The notes below the pieces were generated by a model. That model made no database searches. It saw only the letters and a program-made list of their open reading frames with translations, and was not told where the DNA came from. This document shows, one piece after another, positions 58,556 through 64,000 of a DNA stretch of 64,000 bases. The DNA is taken from contig NZ_NEGK01000003.1 of the NCBI RefSeq assembly GCF_002135435.1, forward strand, positions 124,001 to 188,000, read 5' to 3'. A program made the translations under genes and the position numbers. The stretch comes from Acinetobacter sp. ANC 3813 (GTDB lineage Bacteria > Pseudomonadota > Gammaproteobacteria > Pseudomonadales > Moraxellaceae). Each line of letters begins with the position of its first letter. The first letter of the stretch is position 1.

Positions 58556-59785
58556 TTAAACAGCAAGTAAGCTCTTTAAATTGGTATTGATATCAGCCGC
58601 TTGAATTTTGGAAGGTGTAATCCCAGCTTCCAGCAATTTCCGTGCAATCATATGATCTACAGGTTGGTTCACCGAATCAATAGCAACAAGTTTATCTTTC
58701 GCATAATGGAACACAGAAAAACGCCCGCTTTTCATATCACCGCGAATCACATAATCGCTCGTATCAAAAGATAAACCGGTCATTTGCAGGCGGATATCGC
58801 CCTGATCGGTCCAAAACCATGGCACAGTTTTATATTCCGCTTTTTGCGACAAAATCATTTTGGCTACGGTCAAAGCCTGATCATTGGCATTTTGTACCGA
58901 CTCAAGACGGATGCGGCGTTCGCCAGCAAAAGCATTTTGATGATTGGCGCAGTCGCCTATGGCATAAATATCATCAAAATTGGTTTGCATCGAAGTGTTC
59001 ACCACAATGCCATTTTCACATTGAATGCCTGCTTGTTCTGCCAGTTCTGTATTTGGAATTGCGCCTACACCGACCAAAACCAATTCTGCAGGAATCACGC
59101 CATGTGCGCATTTCACACCTGAAACTTTGCCATTGTCACCGACAAATTCATTAATGAATACGCCAGTTTCAATCTTGATGCCGTTTTCACGGTGAATATT
59201 GGCAATATAATCCGACACCAATGGCGCCACTGAACGGCCTAAGACGCGCGGTGTATGCTCTAAAACTGTCACATCTTTACCCAAAGTGCGTGCAGTAGAA
59301 GCCAGCTCTAGTCCAATAAAACCGCCGCCGATGATGACTACATTTTTCACTTTTGACAGTGAGTCACGCAGCTTACGTGCATCCTGCAAAGTACGTAGGC
59401 TCATCACGCCGTCCAGCTCTAAACCCGGCAAAGGTAATTGCCGCGGGCGTGTACCCATTGCTAAAACCAAATAATCATAATGCAGCATGTCGCCATGATA
59501 GAGTTTGACCAGTTTTTCCTCTGGATCAATTTCGCTGACGGATGTATTCAGCCTTAAATCAATTTGATATTTCTCATAAAAGTTCTCAGGCTGTAAACAC
59601 AGCTTGGACAATTCCATTTCCGTTTCATCTTTAATGAAACTCTTGGACAATGGCGGACGGTGGTACGGCAGTTCCGATTCATTGCTGATTAAAACAATTT
59701 CACCGTTAAATTGTTCATGGCGCAGTGCTTTGGCACAGCTGCAGCCGGCGTGTCCACCGCCTATAATGACAACTCGTTTCATCAT
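58556..59785 (-). CDS. Ferredoxin reductase of the second dioxygenase system
   Basis: The 409-residue FAD/NADH reductase has FAD motif IIGGGHAGC near residue 7, NAD motif IIGGGFIGLELA near 150 and YAIGDCANH near 275. It would reduce the [3Fe-4S] ferredoxin at 47376. The ATG overlaps the stop of the upstream hydrolase gene (ATGA), so both are translated together. It is a paralogue of the reductase at 25165. Confidence 0.9.
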   Translation of the reverse strand: MMKRVVIIGGGHAGCSCAKALRHEQFNGEIVLISNESELPYHRPPLSKSFIKDETEMELSKLCLQPENFYEKYQIDLRLNTSVSEIDPEEKLVKLYHGDMLHYDYLVLAMGTRPRQLPLPGLELDGVMSLRTLQDARKLRDSLSKVKNVVIIGGGFIGLELASTARTLGKDVTVLEHTPRVLGRSVAPLVSDYIANIHRENGIKIETGVFINEFVGDNGKVSGVKCAHGVIPAELVLVGVGAIPNTELAEQAGIQCENGIVVNTSMQTNFDDIYAIGDCANHQNAFAGERRIRLESVQNANDQALTVAKMILSQKAEYKTVPWFWTDQGDIRLQMTGLSFDTSDYVIRGDMKSGRFSVFHYAKDKLVAIDSVNQPVDHMIARKLLEAGITPSKIQAADINTNLKSLLAV

Positions 59786-60588
59786 GCGCTTTTCACTCCT
59801 TGAATTGCATCAGCTTTAAAAAATTGTTTGAGGTGCTGTGTGACTTGTTCTGGGGCTTCAAAATTACAAATATGCCCGCTGTTTTGAATCATTTTTATTT
59901 CTGCATTTGGCAATTGTTCTGCCATTTTCTGCATATCTTCGACTGGACCGCCGCCATGATCATGCTCTGCCGCCAGCAGTAAAACGGGCGTTTGAATGTT
60001 GCCCAGTTGCTGTGAAAAATCCATTTCAATAAAAGCATTTACATAAGCGCAGTAACCTTCGACCGACGTGCGTTTGATCATGGCACGCAACTGCGCATCA
60101 ACATCCGGATGTGCTGCTCTGAATTCTTCACTTAACCAGCGGTCTACCGTGACATCACCGAGTTTTTCCAAACCGTTGGCGCGGGCTTTGGCACAGCGGT
60201 CACGCCAAAACTCATGGCGGTCATCCGGCTGGCGTGGACGGCAGCAGCAGGCCACAATTTGGCTCACGCGCTCTGGATATTTCAGCCCAATAGATAAAGA
60301 CACCGAGCCGCCAAAACCAAGACCTACCACACCGCTTTGCTGAATGCCGAGATGATCCCACAGCGCAATCACGCCATCAACCACATCTTGAAAGCTGCAA
60401 TTTTCTGGCGGCTCTGGGCTGAGATTATGTCCCCACGGATCAAAAGTGAGAACCTGAAAATGCGCTGCTAAAATTTCTGCATGCGCCGCCCAAAAGCTTA
60501 AGTCATTGCCTATGCCCGGTATAAAGGTGATCCAGTCTGCGCCAGCTTTACCCTGTGTTTGATAATGAAATAGCGGAAGTGACCTCAT
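59782..60588 (-). CDS. Alpha/beta hydrolase-fold protein lacking the nucleophile serine
   Basis: The 268-residue protein (start at ATG 60588, with GGAG nine bases upstream; the longer frame needs TTG at 60603) resembles 3-oxoadipate enol-lactonase and meta-cleavage hydrolases. His is kept in NSGHICNFE and Asp in AAEHDHGGG, but the nucleophile elbow reads GLGFGG: the codon at 60316-60318 is GGT (Gly) where the family has Ser. It is therefore probably not a classical serine hydrolase; a lyase, a non-catalytic or a cofactor-free role is possible. It is first in a minus-strand unit with the reductase. Confidence 0.85.
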   Translation of the reverse strand: MRSLPLFHYQTQGKAGADWITFIPGIGNDLSFWAAHAEILAAHFQVLTFDPWGHNLSPEPPENCSFQDVVDGVIALWDHLGIQQSGVVGLGFGGSVSLSIGLKYPERVSQIVACCCRPRQPDDRHEFWRDRCAKARANGLEKLGDVTVDRWLSEEFRAAHPDVDAQLRAMIKRTSVEGYCAYVNAFIEMDFSQQLGNIQTPVLLLAAEHDHGGGPVEDMQKMAEQLPNAEIKMIQNSGHICNFEAPEQVTQHLKQFFKADAIQGVKSA

Positions 60589-60662
60589 GTCGAATTGCTC
60601 CAAATCTTTATATTTTGGCTACCTTACGCAATTTGCTGAGTGATCCGCTAGGTTTTAAAATC

Positions 60663-60697
60663 TAAAGCAGTTATCTAAATAATGCATAACTGCTTTA
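60663..60697. promoter_or_regulatory. Large LysR-type dyad in the divergent promoter of the second cluster
   Basis: TAAAGCAGTTAT (60663-60674) and ATAACTGCTTTA (60686-60697) are perfect inverted 12-base arms around 11 bases, giving TTAT-N11-ATAA, a textbook LysR box. It lies between the divergent hydrolase (start 60588) and extradiol (start 60787) genes. Confidence 0.8.
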
Positions 60698-60786
60698 TAA
60701 GTTAAATGCTTTTTTTACATGCCGTTGCTCTCTAAAGTGAGCATCAAGGATGAATAACTTGATGGTTTTCGAATAGGGAGTAGATG

Positions 60787-61764
60787 ATGTCTACAGAAAA
60801 AGATTTTCATATTAAAGGTTTGGACTGCCTGCGTTTTGGCGTAGAAAATTTGCAAGATGCGCTGCGTTTTGCCAATGACTGGGGCTTAAAACAGGTGCAG
60901 GCCATTCAAGACAACAGCTATCTGTTTGAAACCACCGACGGTTCACAAGTTGAAATTTTCCAAGCAGATGCTTCCAACCCGTTGCGCACTCCTATTGGCA
61001 GCCCAAGCGGCATGTGCGAAATGGTCTGGGGCGTGGCTGATCAAGCAGATTTGGATGCGATTGCCGCAGAACTGCGTACCGACCGTGAAGTGACGATTGA
61101 TGCCGACGGCACAGTACATAGCCAAGATGACTTGGGTATTCGCCTTGCATTCCGTTTGGCTCAACGCAGCTATATTCCATTTAACGATACACAGTTTAAT
61201 TCACCAAGTCAGCCAAAGCGTGTCAACAGCCGTGCCCCGCGTTATGAAAAAGCCCAGCCTTATGAAATCAGCCACTTGGCGATTGGCGTAGACAACGCTG
61301 GCGATGCCGTAAAGTTCTATTTAAACCGCTTAGGCTTCCGTGTTTCAGACCGCTATGCAGACCGCGGTGTATTTATCCGCTGCTCCGCAGAAGGCAACCA
61401 CCACCACCTATTCTTTATGAATGGCAAACAGCCGGGTACGCGCTTCAACCATTTGGCATTTAAAGTCCGCGATATTCATGAAGTGATTTTTGGCGGTCAG
61501 CATATCGACTCACAAGGCTGGACAACTTTTGCAGGCCCAGGCCGTCACCGGGTTTCATCTGCTTGCTTCTGGTACTTCCTCACCCCATTTGGCGGCGCTT
61601 GGGAATATGCAGCTGATGAAGACATCGTGACGGAAGATTGGGAGTCGACCGACTTTGCAGCCGAAGCGCACATCTTCACTGAATGGACCTTTGGTCTAGA
61701 AAAATCGGATGGCACACTGAAAGGCCCGATCTCACAAAGCAAGGCTGAAACGCTAAACGATTAA
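60787..61764 (+). CDS. Two-domain VOC extradiol dioxygenase (second copy)
   Basis: The 325-residue type I extradiol dioxygenase has iron ligands His163 (ISHLAIG), His222 (FNHLAFK) and Glu273 (AWEYAAD). It shares domain order and segments such as RLGFRVSDR with the enzyme at 49634, so the two are paralogues with probably different catechol substrates. The start at 60787 is the second of two ATGs and has GGGAG six bases upstream. It is first in a plus-strand operon with hydrolase, lipocalin-like and XylF-type genes. Confidence 0.92.
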   Translation: MSTEKDFHIKGLDCLRFGVENLQDALRFANDWGLKQVQAIQDNSYLFETTDGSQVEIFQADASNPLRTPIGSPSGMCEMVWGVADQADLDAIAAELRTDREVTIDADGTVHSQDDLGIRLAFRLAQRSYIPFNDTQFNSPSQPKRVNSRAPRYEKAQPYEISHLAIGVDNAGDAVKFYLNRLGFRVSDRYADRGVFIRCSAEGNHHHLFFMNGKQPGTRFNHLAFKVRDIHEVIFGGQHIDSQGWTTFAGPGRHRVSSACFWYFLTPFGGAWEYAADEDIVTEDWESTDFAAEAHIFTEWTFGLEKSDGTLKGPISQSKAETLND

Positions 61765-61805
61765 GCACTTGGTCACGATGATTTGATTGAGAAAGGGATT
61801 TTAAG

Positions 61806-62768
61806 ATGAATGCCAACATTCAAAATGCAGTGCAAGATAAAACTCAAAACAAGGCTGAAAACAGCGTTCAGCCTGTAGAACATTATTGGGTACAGCTGAT
61901 TCACAGTGATATTCGTATTGTTCAAGGCAAGTACTGCAGCCGTATTTTAGAAGCAGGCAATCCAGCTGCACCTGCACTATTCCTGCTGCATGGCACAGGC
62001 GGACATTTGGAAAATTATGCCCGCAACATTCCAGCATTGGCAGAGCACTTCCATGTGATTGCCATGGACTTTTTATGGCATGGCCGTTCACAAACGGAAG
62101 GCTTTGATCGCGCAGTGATTCCCCTGTTAATTGATCAGATTTTAGATGTGATGAATGTGCTGAATATTTCATCTGCGCATTTTGAAGGTCAGTCTATGGG
62201 CGGTTGGGTCGCCATGCAACTGGCGATTCAGCACCCTGAAAAAGTCGACCGTTTGGTGCTGACCACCACCATGGGCTACAAACCGGATGAAGGCGCCATT
62301 GCAGGCTATGTCGAACCGATTTGGGCAAGTAATTTAGCCAGCTCGATTGAAGTTTTGGAACAGCCAACTTTTGACAATGTGCGTACCCGCATGGCGCGTA
62401 TTTTAGCCAAATCTGAACGCTTGACTGATGAAGCGATTCAGGTACGTCAAGCGCTGTATCAGCAGCCAAAACTGGCTGAAGTGCAGAAGCAGTTTATTAC
62501 CGAATATCTGTCTGGCAGCACCATTCAGCAGCATGCAGTAACGGATGCTTTGGCAGCGCAAATTTCACAGCCAACTTTGGTGTATTGGGGCGATGCCAAC
62601 CGCACACCGCCGACTTTGGGTCAGCACATCGCAGCGCAAGTGCAACAAGGTCAGTTCTTCTGCGCGAAGGACACCGGTCACTGGGCGCAATTTGAAAGCC
62701 CTGAGGTGCATAACAGCATCGTGACGCAATTTCTGCTCGGGCAAGACCTGCAAACCAATGATGAATAA
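61806..62768 (+). CDS. Alpha/beta hydrolase, meta-cleavage product hydrolase-like
   Basis: The 320-residue hydrolase has an oxyanion motif LLHGTGGH near residue 61, a nucleophile Ser130 in GQSMGGW, an Asp in VYWGDANRT and a His in DTGHWAQFE. It has an extended, polar, Gln/Asn-rich N-terminus of about 25 residues. In this operon it could cleave a ring-fission product or an ester. It begins 41 bases after the extradiol gene. A second, XylF-like hydrolase follows, so the two are probably specific for different products. Confidence 0.88.
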   Translation: MNANIQNAVQDKTQNKAENSVQPVEHYWVQLIHSDIRIVQGKYCSRILEAGNPAAPALFLLHGTGGHLENYARNIPALAEHFHVIAMDFLWHGRSQTEGFDRAVIPLLIDQILDVMNVLNISSAHFEGQSMGGWVAMQLAIQHPEKVDRLVLTTTMGYKPDEGAIAGYVEPIWASNLASSIEVLEQPTFDNVRTRMARILAKSERLTDEAIQVRQALYQQPKLAEVQKQFITEYLSGSTIQQHAVTDALAAQISQPTLVYWGDANRTPPTLGQHIAAQVQQGQFFCAKDTGHWAQFESPEVHNSIVTQFLLGQDLQTNDE

Positions 62769-62781
62769 ATAGGAAATACAC

Positions 62782-63210
62782 ATGACACAGCCAAATTTAA
62801 CCGGCCGCTGGGAACTGGTGACTTTCGAACAGAATTATGACGATGGGCGCGTGGTTTTTCCCATGGGTGAAGGCCCACAAGGCGTGATCCAATATACAGA
62901 AGACGGCTATATGAGCTGCCAAATCACCAAAGCCAACCGCGGCAATTTCACTACAGGCGGTCAATGGAACGCCTCTGATGCAGAAAAGGCTGGCGCCTAT
63001 AACAGCATGCTGTCTTATGCAGGCCGTTACACCTTGGAAGAAGGCGTGGTCACCCATTTAGTCGATCTGAGTCTATTTCCAAACTGGGTGGGCGGACAGC
63101 AAAAACGTCAATTCAAGTTTGATGAACAAGGCCTACTCAGCCTAACCGCACGTCTTGAAGAAAATACTTCAGAAGCCCGTACAGCGCTGCTGCTGTGGAA
63201 ACGCGCATAA
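62782..63210 (+). CDS. Lipocalin-like domain protein
   Basis: The 142-residue protein fits the lipocalin_5-like family (NLTGRWELVTFEQNYDDG, then GVIQYTEDGYMSCQI and AGRYTLEEGVVTHLV), a small beta-barrel common beside catabolic hydrolases. It may bind a hydrophobic intermediate or have a small isomerase-like function; nothing more specific can be said. It lies 13 bases after the hydrolase with AGGAAA upstream of the ATG. Confidence 0.8.
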   Translation: MTQPNLTGRWELVTFEQNYDDGRVVFPMGEGPQGVIQYTEDGYMSCQITKANRGNFTTGGQWNASDAEKAGAYNSMLSYAGRYTLEEGVVTHLVDLSLFPNWVGGQQKRQFKFDEQGLLSLTARLEENTSEARTALLLWKRA

Positions 63211-63319
63211 ATTTTTAAAGGCGCTTCTTTGCTATGTCGCCCCTTTCTCCCTCTGGGAGAAATACAAAGAGGGTGTAAAAGATAAATGAAGCCATTTTAC
63301 AGATTTTCAAGGAATGAAT

Positions 63320-64000
63320 ATGAACACAATGACAAACCCTGAAATTGGCCACAGCATTCAATGCGGCGACATCCTCACCAATTATCATGATGTCGGCCAA
63401 GGCGAACCCGTTTTACTATTGCACGGTTCTGGCCCAGGCGTCAGTGCATGGGCTAACTGGCGTCTGACTATTCAAGCATTGCAAAACGATTACCGCTTAA
63501 TTGCCCCTGATTTTGCAGGGTTTGGCTACAGCAAATTTCCTGAAGACGTGAGCTTTAACCGTGAAAACTGGCTTAAGCAAATCGTGTCATTTATGGATGC
63601 CCTTGGCTTAGACAAAGTCAATGTGATTGGTAACTCATTTGGCGGTTCAATGGCTTTGGCATTGGCCATTTATCACCCTGAACGCGTGAATAAATTGATT
63701 CTCATGGGAAGTGTCGGTGTGCCCTTTGAGCTGACGGCTGGACTGGATGCAGTTTGGGGCTACACCCCATCGTTTGAAAATATGCAGGCCATTATGAAAA
63801 TTTTTGCCTACAACCAAAATTTGGTGGGCGATGACTTGGTACAAATGCGTTATATCGCCAGTACCAAAGAAGATACCCGCGCAGCATACGAGCGCATGTT
63901 CCCTGCACCGCGTCAGCAATGGGTCGAAGCCATGTCGCATGCAGAAAGCGATATCCGCAAAATTCAACAGCCAACTTTGATGGTACATGGCCGTGATGAC
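63320..64000 (+). CDS. XylF/DmpD-type 2-hydroxymuconic semialdehyde hydrolase, cut by the window edge
   Basis: The 227 visible residues have the MCP hydrolase pattern: PEIG near the start, LLHGSGPGVSAWANW near 34-47, the nucleophile Ser106 in GNSFGGS, LILMGSVGVPFELTAGLDAV and LMVHGRDD at the edge. The family hydrolyses 2-hydroxymuconic semialdehydes to 2-hydroxypentadienoate, which is the substrate of the hydratase at 45881, so the two units form one pathway. AAGGA lies six bases before the ATG at 63320. The frame is open at position 64000, and His and the 3' end lie outside the window. Confidence 0.9.
   Translation, partial: MNTMTNPEIGHSIQCGDILTNYHDVGQGEPVLLLHGSGPGVSAWANWRLTIQALQNDYRLIAPDFAGFGYSKFPEDVSFNRENWLKQIVSFMDALGLDKVNVIGNSFGGSMALALAIYHPERVNKLILMGSVGVPFELTAGLDAVWGYTPSFENMQAIMKIFAYNQNLVGDDLVQMRYIASTKEDTRAAYERMFPAPRQQWVEAMSHAESDIRKIQQPTLMVHGRDD

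Overview
The window looks like chromosomal DNA of an Acinetobacter species. The two-component 4-hydroxyphenylacetate (HPA) 3-hydroxylase at 1990-4219 matches the A. baumannii C1/C2 enzymes closely from memory, a DcaP-type porin lies at 37378-38589, and coding density, moderate G+C and AT-rich spacers all fit. No rRNA, tRNA, CRISPR array or intact insertion sequence was seen. Most of the window is a catabolic island for aromatic compounds.

Region 1 (1-18972) is HPA catabolism. On the minus strand are the oxygenase C2, its flavin reductase C1 and a FAD dehydrogenase. A TetR/MFS efflux pair with two operator palindromes and an MHS-family transporter follow. A full homoprotocatechuate meta-cleavage operon (hpaG1, G2, E, D, F, H, I plus succinate semialdehyde dehydrogenase, then an EthD-like gene) is divergent from the AraC-type activator gene hpaA and a Bcr/CflA exporter.

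Region 2 (18973-24975) is a probable vitamin or nucleoside salvage cassette: exported class C acid phosphatase, PnuC transporter, TonB-dependent receptor, APH-fold kinase with a coupled 41-residue ORF, and a GntR/UTRA regulator.

Region 3 (25165-38589) holds a Rieske dioxygenase operon (reductase, two unknown small proteins, beta subunit, SDR, alpha subunit) divergent from its [2Fe-2S] ferredoxin and a LysR gene. A flavoprotein monooxygenase with a second LysR gene, two MFS transporters and a porin follow.

Region 4 (38590-42087) carries a small exported peptide, an M48 lipoprotein protease and a VOC protein, separated by long AT-rich spacers.

Region 5 (42088-54383 and 57569-64000) is a second, larger aromatic cluster. 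It has a sigma54 activator of the XylR/DmpR type without the cysteines of the family's zinc site, and the 2-hydroxypentadienoate lower pathway (hydratase, acetaldehyde dehydrogenase, aldolase). It also has a Rieske dioxygenase with a [3Fe-4S]-type ferredoxin, two extradiol dioxygenases, a hydratase-aldolase of the DHDPS fold, an aldehyde dehydrogenase, an ornithine cyclodeaminase-family protein, a ferredoxin reductase, a LysR regulator and three alpha/beta hydrolases, one lacking the nucleophile serine. Two extradiol enzymes plus a hydratase-aldolase suggest a two-ring substrate (inference). A LysR-type dyad is shared by two of its promoters.

Between the two halves of region 5 sits an AT-rich insert (54384-57568). 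It contains an AAA ATPase with a PD-(D/E)XK-like partner, a probable anti-phage pair, next to a DUF2798 membrane protein gene and a duplicated, diverged 3' fragment of the neighbouring LysR gene.
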